From Nocardioides oleivorans (lineage in GTDB: Bacteria; Actinomycetota; Actinomycetes; Propionibacteriales; Nocardioidaceae): DNA of 64,000 nucleotides. Shown here piece after piece: positions 57,379 through 64,000 of this stretch (the first letter of the stretch is position 1; every line of letters begins with the position of its first letter). The notes under the pieces were generated by a model. The model saw nothing but the letters and a program-made list of their open reading frames with translations. It was not told the origin of the DNA and searched no databases. The stretch lies in assembly GCF_004137255.1 (NCBI RefSeq), contig NZ_SDWT01000001.1:1984001-2048000 (forward strand). Reading direction: 5' to 3'. The translations under genes and the position numbers were made by a program.

Positions 57379-58737
57379 TCAGCTGCGGGCGAACGTGGTG
57401 ACCGCCACGCGAGCCCGCAGCCCGGTCGACGCCGCCGCGCGCCGGTAGGCGTCCGAGGCCGCTTCGGCCTGCCCGATGCCGTTGAGGAGGTCGGCCAGGT
57501 CGAACCACAGCTGCGCGGCACCCTTGTCGGCACCGATGGCCGACAGGGTGAGCACCGCCTGCTGGAAGCACGAGCTCGCCTCTGCGGTGTCGCCCTCCGC
57601 CACGTGCGTGCTGCCCAGCAGGGCCCAGGCCTCCGCCTCGGCGAGTGGCAGGTGTCCGTTGGCGACGGTGTGCACCTGGGAGACCAGGTCCCGGCTCGCC
57701 GACACGTCTCCGGAGAGGAACGCGGCACGCGCGAGGCCGATCAGCACCTGGGCCCGGTCGGACGACGTGGACGCGCTCCACTCCATCTCGGCGGCGGCCT
57801 GCTCGAGGTTGCGTCGCGCGTCGTCGAGGGCGGGCGGGTCGAGCTCCAGCTGGAGACGGCCCACCTCGCCGCGCAGCAGCGCGAGGTTGCGGGCGTCCTG
57901 GCCCTCACCGAGCAGGGCGAGCGCGCGCTCGGCGAGCGGGACGGCGGTCGCCACGTCGCCGCGACGCGCCTGCATCGCGCTGGCGTTCCAGTAGGCGGAC
58001 GCGCGGGCCCGCGGCGTGCCGAGCGACTCCGCGCGGGAGATGGCCTTGCGGCACATGCGCACGGCGTGTCCGGTGTCCCCGCGCTCGAAGTGGGCGGCGG
58101 CCAGGGTGACCGCCAGCTGCACGGCCTCGTCGGAGGAGTCCAGGCCGGTCTCCTCGACGCGGGTCATCACCCGCTCACCGCACTCGATGGCGCGACCCAG
58201 GTCACCGGACTCGCGGTAGATGCGACTGATCGCGATGCCGGCCTTGATCCGGGTCAGGCCGTCGGTGCGCTCGTCGTCGATCAGCACCTCGAGCTCGAGG
58301 ATGGCGTCGTCGACGCTGTCGAGCGCCTCGAGGGCGCGGGCGCGCAGGAGGCGCCCGCGGTCGCGCATGTCGTCGACCTTGGCCGACGTCATCTGGGCCA
58401 TGGCCTGGTCGAGGTGGGTCACCGCATCGACGGGCTGGCCCGACTCCAGCGACAGCTCGGCGTAGTCGAGTGCCAGGCGGATCTCGTCGACCACCCGTCG
58501 GTCCGCCAGGCCGAGCAGCGACTCAGGGGTCACGCCGAGGCGTTCGGCGAGCACCTCGAGCGCCGGAGCGGTGGGGCGGCGGTGGCCGGTCTCGATGCGC
58601 GACAGGTAGGCGATCGACATGAGGTCGGCGGCCACCTCGCCCTGCGTGAGGCCGCGGGCCTGGCGGGCAGAACGCAGACGACGGCCCAGTGCGACGCGGT
58701 CGGTCTGGGCGAGCATCTCGGCATGACGCGAGTCCAT
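57379..58737 (-). CDS. XRE-type HTH regulator with TPR repeats (RRNPP-like)
   Basis: A protein of about 452 residues. The HTH at 15-72 reads LGRRLRSARQARGLTQGEVA then SIAYLSRIETGHRRPTAPAL. About 370 residues of helical repeats follow, with several TPR-like units (LAAAHFERGDTGHAVRMCRKAI, ALLGSTHVAEGDTAEASSCF). HTH plus TPR is the layout of peptide-sensing RRNPP regulators (Rgg, PlcR, NprR, PrgX). ATG 58737 is preferred; ATG 58797 would put coding sequence over the conserved upstream motifs. It converges on three genes for tiny secreted peptides. A peptide-independent TPR regulator is the alternative. Confidence 0.82.
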   Translation of the reverse strand: MDSRHAEMLAQTDRVALGRRLRSARQARGLTQGEVAADLMSIAYLSRIETGHRRPTAPALEVLAERLGVTPESLLGLADRRVVDEIRLALDYAELSLESGQPVDAVTHLDQAMAQMTSAKVDDMRDRGRLLRARALEALDSVDDAILELEVLIDDERTDGLTRIKAGIAISRIYRESGDLGRAIECGERVMTRVEETGLDSSDEAVQLAVTLAAAHFERGDTGHAVRMCRKAISRAESLGTPRARASAYWNASAMQARRGDVATAVPLAERALALLGEGQDARNLALLRGEVGRLQLELDPPALDDARRNLEQAAAEMEWSASTSSDRAQVLIGLARAAFLSGDVSASRDLVSQVHTVANGHLPLAEAEAWALLGSTHVAEGDTAEASSCFQQAVLTLSAIGADKGAAQLWFDLADLLNGIGQAEAASDAYRRAAASTGLRARVAVTTFARS

Positions 58738-58755
58738 TCCGACATTCTGGGTCAC

Positions 58756-58787
58756 GTTTGCCAACAACGTGTCATTTTCTGGCAAGT
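58756..58787 (-). promoter_or_regulatory. Candidate operator upstream of the HTH-TPR regulator
   Basis: GTTTGCCAA (58756-58764) and TGGCAAGT (58780-58787) form an inverted pair. The first is identical to 56645-56653 and the second is the complement of ACTTGCC found at 56635-56641 in the peptide promoter. Sharing of both elements by only these two upstream regions suggests one regulator binds both. Confidence 0.55.
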
Positions 58788-58823
58788 GAAACGACACCGG
58801 TCACCTACGACCGGGCAACACAG

Positions 58824-58851
58824 AGGGCCCCGACCGCGCGGTCGGGGCCCT
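58824..58851 (-). terminator. Terminator after cysN
   Basis: A perfect 28-base palindrome, AGGGCCCCGACCGC followed by its complement. It lies 41 bases after the cysN stop and separates it from the regulator gene downstream on the same strand. Confidence 0.8.
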
Positions 58852-58891
58852 GCTGGTGCTGATCGGGTGCCGGAGCGAACCGGCTGCGGCG

Positions 58892-60163
58892 TCAGCTGCC
58901 GCTGTTGATCATGCCGGCGCCGACGGTGACGCCGGTCGCCTCGTCGATCAGGATGAACGAGCCGGTGGTGCGGTTCTTCGAGTAGGGGTCGCACAGCAGC
59001 GGCACGGTGGTGCGCAGCTGGACACGGCCGATCTCGTTGAGCCCGAGCTCGCCGGCCTCCTGGTCGCGGTGCAGCGAGTTCACGTCGAGGCGGTACTGGA
59101 TGTCCTTGACCATGGCACGACCGGTGCGCGTGGTGTGCTTGATGGCGAGCTTCTGGCGCGGGCGCAGCGGCTCGTTGGTCATCCAGCAGACCATCGCGTC
59201 GATGTCCTGGCTGGGCTTCGGCGCGTTCTTGACGCGGGCGATCATGTCGCCGCGCGAGACGTCGACGTCGTCCTCGAGCCGGACCGTCACCGACATCGGC
59301 GGGAACGCCTCGTCCACCTCACGGTCGAACAGGTCGATGCCCGAGATCTTCGACGTCATGCCGGAGGGCAGCACGATGACCTCGTCGCCCTTCTTCAGCA
59401 CGCCGCCCGCGACCAGGCCGGCGTACCCGCGGTAGTCGTGGTGCTCGTCGGACTTGGGGCGTACGACGTACTGCACCGGGAAGCGCGTGTCGACGAGGTC
59501 GCGGTCGGAGGCCACGTGCACGTGCTCGAGGTGGTGCATGAGCGTCGGGCCGTGGTACCAGGGCGTGTTCTCCGAGCGGTCGACGACGTTGTCGCCGTTG
59601 AGCGCGGAGATCGGGATGACCTCGAGGTCGGGGATGTTGAGCTTCGTCGCGAACTGGGTGAACTCGCTGTGGATCCGCTCGTAGGTCTCCTGCGACCACT
59701 CGACGAGGTCCATCTTGTTGATGCAGAGGACCAGGTGCGGCACGCGCAGCAGCGAGAGCAGCACGGCGTGGCGGCGCGACTGCTCGGTGAGGCCGTGGCG
59801 GGCGTCGACGAGCACGAGGCCGAGGTCGGCGGTCGAGGCACCGGTGACCATGTTGCGGGTGTACTGCACGTGGCCCGGGGTGTCGGCGATGATGAACTTG
59901 CGGTTCGGGGTTGCGAAGTAGCGGTAGGCGACGTCGATCGTGATGCCCTGCTCGCGCTCCGAGCGCAGGCCGTCGGTGAGCAGCGACAGGTCGACGTAGC
60001 CGTGGCCCTTGTCCGTGGACGTCTTCTCCACGGCCTCGAGCTGGTCGGCGAAGATCGACTTGCTGTCGTAGAGCAGGCGACCGATCAGGGTCGACTTGCC
60101 GTCGTCGACCGAACCCGCCGTCGCGAAGCGGAGCAGGTCCATCTGGCCATCTGTGGCGCCCAT
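58892..60163 (-). CDS. cysN: Sulfate adenylyltransferase large subunit
   Basis: A 423-residue GTPase subunit that drives ATP sulfurylase. G1 is AGSVDDGKST, G2 REQGITID, G3 DTPGH, G4 NKMD. The C-terminal domains are the EF-Tu-like beta barrels expected for CysN. No APS-kinase (CysC) extension is fused, as the length confirms. The start overlaps the cysD stop by one base. APS produced may feed PAPS or APS reduction; those genes are not in the window. Confidence 0.95.
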   Translation of the reverse strand: MGATDGQMDLLRFATAGSVDDGKSTLIGRLLYDSKSIFADQLEAVEKTSTDKGHGYVDLSLLTDGLRSEREQGITIDVAYRYFATPNRKFIIADTPGHVQYTRNMVTGASTADLGLVLVDARHGLTEQSRRHAVLLSLLRVPHLVLCINKMDLVEWSQETYERIHSEFTQFATKLNIPDLEVIPISALNGDNVVDRSENTPWYHGPTLMHHLEHVHVASDRDLVDTRFPVQYVVRPKSDEHHDYRGYAGLVAGGVLKKGDEVIVLPSGMTSKISGIDLFDREVDEAFPPMSVTVRLEDDVDVSRGDMIARVKNAPKPSQDIDAMVCWMTNEPLRPRQKLAIKHTTRTGRAMVKDIQYRLDVNSLHRDQEAGELGLNEIGRVQLRTTVPLLCDPYSKNRTTGSFILIDEATGVTVGAGMINSGS

Positions 60164-61077
60164 CAGAAGTAGCCTTCCTTCTTGCGGTCTTCCATGGCCG
60201 CCTCGCTGAACCGGTCGTCACCGCGGGTCGCGCCGCGCTCGGTGACCCGGGCAGCCGCGACCTCCTCGATGATCTCGTCGATCGTGCTGGCGGTGGACTC
60301 CACGCAGCCGGTCAGGGTGATGTCGCCGCAGGTGCGGAAGCGCACCGTGCGCTCCTCGGCGACCTCGCCCGCGCGCAGCGGGTTGAGCGGCGTCTCGGTC
60401 ATCAGCATGCCGTCGCGCTCGAAGACGCGGCGCTGGTGGCTGAAGTAGATGTCGGGGATCTCGATGCCCTCGCGGCCGATGTAGTCCCAGATGTCGAGCT
60501 CGGTCCAGTTCGAGATCGGGAAGATCCGCATGTGCTCGCCGGCGTGCAGGCGGCCGTTGTAGAGGCTCCACAGCTCGGGGCGCTGCATCTTCGGGTCCCA
60601 CTGGCCGAACTCGTCGCGGTGGGAGTAGACGCGCTCCTTGGCGCGGGCCTTCTCCTCGTCGCGACGGCCACCACCGAAGGCGGCGGTGAAGCCGTTCTCC
60701 TCGATGGCGTTGAGCAGGGTGCCGGTCTGCATGCGGTTGCGGCTGGTCTTGCCGTCGTCGACCACGACCCCGTTGGCGATCGCGTCGTCGATCGAGGCCA
60801 CGACCAGGCGCACGCCGAGGCGGTTGACCCAGTTGTCGCGGGTCTCCATGACCTCGGGGAAGTCCAGGCCCGTGTCCACCTGCAGGATCGGGAACGGGAT
60901 CTTCGCCGGGTAGAAGGCCTTCTCGGCGAGGCGGAGCATGACGATGGAGTCCTTGCCACCCGAGAACATCAGGACCGGCTTCTCGAACTCGGCGGCGACC
61001 TCACGGAAGATGTGGATCGACTCCGCCTCGAGCTGGTCCAGCTGGCTCAGCTGGTAGTCGACGTGGGTGTTGGTCAT
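60163..61077 (-). CDS. cysD: Sulfate adenylyltransferase small subunit
   Basis: A 304-residue PP-loop enzyme that forms APS from sulfate and ATP. The PP motif is MFSGGKDSIVML, and FPILQVDTGLDFPEV, AFGGGRRDEEKARAKERV and FPISNWTELDIWDYI are diagnostic. Together with cysN it forms the actinobacterial cysDN pair. The upstream gap to the divergent GH16 gene is about 100 bp. Confidence 0.96.
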   Translation of the reverse strand: MTNTHVDYQLSQLDQLEAESIHIFREVAAEFEKPVLMFSGGKDSIVMLRLAEKAFYPAKIPFPILQVDTGLDFPEVMETRDNWVNRLGVRLVVASIDDAIANGVVVDDGKTSRNRMQTGTLLNAIEENGFTAAFGGGRRDEEKARAKERVYSHRDEFGQWDPKMQRPELWSLYNGRLHAGEHMRIFPISNWTELDIWDYIGREGIEIPDIYFSHQRRVFERDGMLMTETPLNPLRAGEVAEERTVRFRTCGDITLTGCVESTASTIDEIIEEVAAARVTERGATRGDDRFSEAAMEDRKKEGYF

Positions 61078-61179
61078 GGTGAAGAGGGGGCCTCTCTAGT
61101 GACAGCAGCGTTCATCGTAGCGACGTGGCACGGCTCGGTGAATTCGCCTGCCCGGGCGTGGTCAGCCAGACTTGGCCAG

Positions 61180-62346
61180 ATGAGTCGTGCCCCCCGTGCC
61201 TCGTCCCGCTCCCACGCTCCCTCGCGCCTGCTCGCAGGGCTCGTCGCCGTGGGCCTCGTCACGGCGGGATGCTCCTCCGACGGGGCCGCCACGCCGCCGT
61301 CGTACGACGCCAGCGACGCCGTCGAGGCGCGCGTGCTGCCCCAGATCGCCGCCAACGGCGAGGACACCGAGGCCGCCTCCGACGCCGCCTGGGTCGTCGA
61401 CGCGACCATCGCCGACGTCGATGAAGGCACGACCGTCACCCTCTACGGCAGGACCGACGACGGGTGGGACGAGGTCGACGAGCAGGAGACCGACGCCGAC
61501 GGGCAGGTCGCGCTGACGTCCACCGCGTCCGGTGACCTCCACGTGGTCGTCGGGTCGGGCGAGGACGCCATCGGCACCGAGGTCTCGACCAGTGACGCGC
61601 CCGAGGCGACCTTCACCGACGACTTCGACGAGAACTCCGTCGACGTCGAGGGCGGGCCCTGGGTGTCGCGCACGCAGGGCCACATCGGCGTACGGACGTG
61701 CTCGCGCGCCGGCGCCGACGCCGCCGAGGTCACCGACGGGGTGCTCCAGCTCAGCGTCATCGAGGACCCCGACATGAAGGGCGAGTGCCAGCTGCCCGGC
61801 CGCCGCAAGAAGTTCCCCTACCGGCTCAACGGCCACGTCGGCACCGAGGCGAGCTACGCCTTCACCTACGGCTACGCCGCCGCGCGGATCAGGACGCAGT
61901 CGGCGCGCGGCCAGCACGCGGCCTTCTGGATGCAGGCGGTCGGCGGGCAGCAGTCCGGCGGCCCGCAGAAGGGCGGCGCCGAGATCGACGTCATGGAGTA
62001 CTTCGGCGACGACCACCCGCTCGGCGGCCTGACGCAGTTCACCTACTTCCTCGACAAGGCCGGCAAGAAGCAGACGGTCGGGGGCTGGATCCCCGACGTC
62101 GAGAAGTACGGCGACGACTGGTCCGAGCAGTACCACGTCTACTCCGTGGAGTGGACGCCCGAGGAGTACGTCTTCCGCATCGACGGCCAGGTCACCCAGC
62201 GGCTCGAGGGCCCCACGTCCGGTCGCCCGGAGTTCCTGATCCTGAGCCTGCTGTCGTCGGACTACGAGCTGCCGCGCTTCAACGGCGAGCTGCCCGAGCA
62301 CATGGAGGTCGACTGGGCGCGCGCGTGGGAGACCGGCAAGCAGTGA
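61180..62346 (+). CDS. GH16 family lipoprotein
   Basis: A 388-residue lipoprotein. The lipobox is LVTAGC at about 30. An acidic region (about 40-135) precedes a glycoside hydrolase 16 beta-jelly-roll domain. The catalytic motif is present as EIDVMEYFG (E-I-D-x-x-E), and YHVYSVEWTPEEYVFRIDG is the conserved strand. GH16 enzymes cleave beta-1,3/1,4-glucans, agar or carrageenan; the substrate here is not predictable. ATG 61180 precedes the lipoprotein signal. Confidence 0.87.
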   Translation: MSRAPRASSRSHAPSRLLAGLVAVGLVTAGCSSDGAATPPSYDASDAVEARVLPQIAANGEDTEAASDAAWVVDATIADVDEGTTVTLYGRTDDGWDEVDEQETDADGQVALTSTASGDLHVVVGSGEDAIGTEVSTSDAPEATFTDDFDENSVDVEGGPWVSRTQGHIGVRTCSRAGADAAEVTDGVLQLSVIEDPDMKGECQLPGRRKKFPYRLNGHVGTEASYAFTYGYAAARIRTQSARGQHAAFWMQAVGGQQSGGPQKGGAEIDVMEYFGDDHPLGGLTQFTYFLDKAGKKQTVGGWIPDVEKYGDDWSEQYHVYSVEWTPEEYVFRIDGQVTQRLEGPTSGRPEFLILSLLSSDYELPRFNGELPEHMEVDWARAWETGKQ

Positions 62347-62790
62347 CTACCCGACCGCCCGGGACGGCGAGTCCAGGACGAGCGTGATCGGCCCGTCGTT
62401 GACGCTCTCGACCCGCATGTCCGCCCCGAACCGGCCTCGCTCGACGTGGGCGCCGAGGCGATCGAGCTCGGCGCAGACGGCGTCGTACAGCGGCTCGCTG
62501 ACCGGGCCCGGCGCGGCCGACTGCCAGGTGGGGCGACGGCCCTTGCGCGCGTCGCCGTACAGCGTGAACTGGCTGACCACGAGCACCGGCGCCCCGACGT
62601 CGCTGGCGCTCCGCTCCTCGCGGAGCAGGCGCAGGTCCCAGACCTTGCGGGCGGTCCAGGCGACCTCCACGTCACCGTCGTCGTGGGTGATGCCGAGGTA
62701 GACCAGCAGGCCGGGTCGATCGAGCTCGCCGACCACCTCGCCGTCGACCCGGACGCTGGCGGAGAGGACCCGCTGGATGACCGCACGCAT
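62347..62790 (-). CDS. dtd: D-aminoacyl-tRNA deacylase
   Basis: A 147-residue enzyme that removes D-amino acids from tRNA. The conserved [15 protein letters not shown] start, the SQFTLYGD motif and the C-terminal [12 protein letters not shown] motif that provide the active site are all present. It is convergent with the GH16 gene, whose stop it abuts, and divergent from the BKACE gene. Confidence 0.95.
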   Translation of the reverse strand: MRAVIQRVLSASVRVDGEVVGELDRPGLLVYLGITHDDGDVEVAWTARKVWDLRLLREERSASDVGAPVLVVSQFTLYGDARKGRRPTWQSAAPGPVSEPLYDAVCAELDRLGAHVERGRFGADMRVESVNDGPITLVLDSPSRAVG

Positions 62791-62807
62791 GGTGCAAGGA
62801 TGCCGCC

Positions 62808-63632
62808 ATGTCTGATGTGTTGCTGATCACCGTCGCCCCCACCGGGGCCGAGACCGCCAAGGCCGACTGCCCGCAGCTCCCCACCACCCCCGAGGAGATC
62901 GCCCGCACCGCCGCCGAGTGCGAGGCGGCCGGCGCCGCGATGATCCACCTCCACGTGCGCGACACCTCGCACGCGCCGACGCTCGACCAGGGGCTGCTGC
63001 GCGAGTGGGTGGCCGCCGTGCGCTCGTCGTCCTCCCTGGTGGTCCAGCTGTCCACCGGCGGATCGGTGCACGACCCGCTCGAGGAGCGGCTGAGGGTGCT
63101 CGACGCCGAGCCCGACTCGTGCAGCCTGACGATGGGCACGACGAACTTCGGTGACGACGTCTTCCTCAACCCGTGGCCCTTCGTGAAGGACCTCTACCAG
63201 CTCGCCCTGTCGCGCGGCGTCGCCCCGGAGTTCGAGCTGTTCGACCTCGGCCAGGTGCACGCGCTCGGGCGCCTCGTCCGGGAGTACGGCGTCCCCGCCG
63301 GCGGCAAGGTCCACGTCGACTTCGTGATGGGAGTCCCCGGCGGCATGCCGGGCACCGCCCCGGCGCTGGTCGCCGGCGTCGCGGCGCTCCCGCCGGAGGT
63401 GACCTCGTGGTCCGCCACCGGCATCGGCCGCTCGACCCTCGCCGTCGCGATGGCATCCCTGTCGATGGGCGGCCACCTCCGCGTCGGGATGGAGGACGTG
63501 CTCACCATCAGCCGCGGCGTACCGGTCGAGTCCAACGCCCAGCTCGTCTCCCGAGCCGTGGACCTCGGCCGGATCGCTCAGCGGTCCCCGATGACGCCTG
63601 CTCAGTGCCGGGAGCTCCTCGGGCTGTCCTGA
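62808..63632 (+). CDS. BKACE family beta-keto acid cleavage enzyme
   Basis: A 274-residue TIM-barrel protein of the BKACE (DUF849) family, which condenses a beta-keto acid with acetyl-CoA via a zinc site. MIHLHVRD carries the metal-binding His pair, VQLSTGG and [16 protein letters not shown] match the family, and the late segment [12 protein letters not shown] follows. Substrate within the family (3-keto-5-aminohexanoate in the first example) cannot be assigned. It stands alone. Confidence 0.9.
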   Translation: MSDVLLITVAPTGAETAKADCPQLPTTPEEIARTAAECEAAGAAMIHLHVRDTSHAPTLDQGLLREWVAAVRSSSSLVVQLSTGGSVHDPLEERLRVLDAEPDSCSLTMGTTNFGDDVFLNPWPFVKDLYQLALSRGVAPEFELFDLGQVHALGRLVREYGVPAGGKVHVDFVMGVPGGMPGTAPALVAGVAALPPEVTSWSATGIGRSTLAVAMASLSMGGHLRVGMEDVLTISRGVPVESNAQLVSRAVDLGRIAQRSPMTPAQCRELLGLS

Positions 63633-63695
63633 GGCCGCAACCCGAGCGCGTCGTCCCGCGACACGCAGTACGACGTCCGCGACTCGCCGCACGCA

Positions 63696-63723
63696 AGGGC
63701 CGCGCGGCCGAGAAGCGGCCCCT
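63696..63723. terminator. Terminator between convergent genes
   Basis: AGGGCCGC (63696-63703) pairs with GCGGCCCCT, with one bulge, between the BKACE gene and the truncated DUF559-like gene. Confidence 0.5.
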
Positions 63724-64000
63724 CAGGCCGCGACCGGCAGCTCGAGAGCGTCCCGCACGTCGGCGACGACCTCGTGCGGGGAGAACATCACCTGCTCCCA
63801 GGTGAATCGCAGCACCGTCCACCCAGCGACGACGAGGGCGTTGTATCGCCGGCAGTCGTCGTCGTGGTCGACCTTGCCCGCGTGGTGCGCCCACGAGTTG
63901 GCCTCGATGGCGAGCGCGTGGAACGGGTCGGCGAGGTCGGGGTGGTAGGTGACGCCGCGGACGGTCGTGGCCCACTGGGGCACGACGGCGATGCCGGCCT
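63723..64000 (-). CDS. DUF559-like protein, C-terminal part (partial)
   Basis: The frame is open through the right edge; only the C-terminal 92 residues are in the window. The segment FHALAIEANSWAHHAGKVDH, then RRYNALVVAGWTVLRFTWEQVM, matches the DUF559 (PD-(D/E)xK-like, Vsr-related) core with the acidic ExN position changed to EAN. The N-terminal regulator-like half, if any, lies outside. It resembles in kind, though not closely in sequence, the protein at 38577. Confidence 0.75.
   Translation of the reverse strand, partial: AGIAVVPQWATTVRGVTYHPDLADPFHALAIEANSWAHHAGKVDHDDDCRRYNALVVAGWTVLRFTWEQVMFSPHEVVADVRDALELPVAA

Overview
The window is about 72% GC by impression, densely packed and almost entirely chromosomal housekeeping in character. 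The order purF-purM-DUF3073-valine dehydrogenase, mycothiol synthase (mshD), GlnR, Asp23/AmaP envelope-stress genes and leaderless promoters point to an actinomycete. Gene content and the frequent CGTACGAC usage fit Nocardioides or a close relative in Nocardioidaceae; that genus-level placement is inference. No phage, plasmid, insertion sequence or CRISPR array is seen.

Layout. 1-4.4 kb: end of the purine locus, valine dehydrogenase and an unassigned propeller-like protein. 4.5-14.7 kb: a first Pst-type transporter operon in which three substrate-binding-like surface proteins and a sortase-fold protein without its catalytic His and Cys sit between the permeases and the ATPase. 14.8-18.6 kb: tRNA-Phe and tRNA-Glu/Asp bracket a minus-strand island with a lone response regulator, a 31-codon peptide gene, an unusual cytochrome P450 and a histidine kinase. 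18.6-23.7 kb: metallopeptidase, paired fluoride channels, NDH-2, PAP2 phosphatase, tRNA-Lys. 23.8-28.5 kb: an Asp23/AmaP/CsbD envelope-stress cluster divergent from an ECF sigma operon. 28.5-34 kb: stress protein, CutC, MlrC, cold-shock protein, MutT1-like hydrolase. 34-44 kb: a canonical pstSCAB operon, Pit/DUF47 phosphate uptake and polyphosphate kinase, with 11-bp-periodic PHO-box-like sites. 44-50 kb: DsrE, nitrobindin, Fur, YgfZ, MshD, M48 protease, GlnR and MoaD. 50-54.9 kb: secreted adhesin-like protein, thioredoxin-like protein, and a sulfurtransferase operon behind a short Cys-containing leader peptide. 55-58.8 kb: a PAS histidine kinase, then three tandem genes for tiny secreted peptides all ending in TGWCC, facing an XRE-HTH/TPR regulator. 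58.9-64 kb: cysDN, a GH16 lipoprotein, D-aminoacyl-tRNA deacylase, a BKACE enzyme and a truncated DUF559-like gene.

The two most novel-looking systems are: (1) the TGWCC peptides plus HTH-TPR regulator, whose architecture resembles peptide quorum sensing of the RRNPP type and whose two promoters share the same pair of sequence elements; and (2) the P450-peptide locus, where a short precursor-like peptide with a Tyr-Leu-Trp core lies directly upstream of a P450, in the manner of P450-modified RiPPs. The pseudo-sortase in the first Pst-type operon is a third. The second unifying theme is phosphate: two Pst systems, Pit, PhoU-like DUF47 and Ppk with shared candidate PhoP sites.
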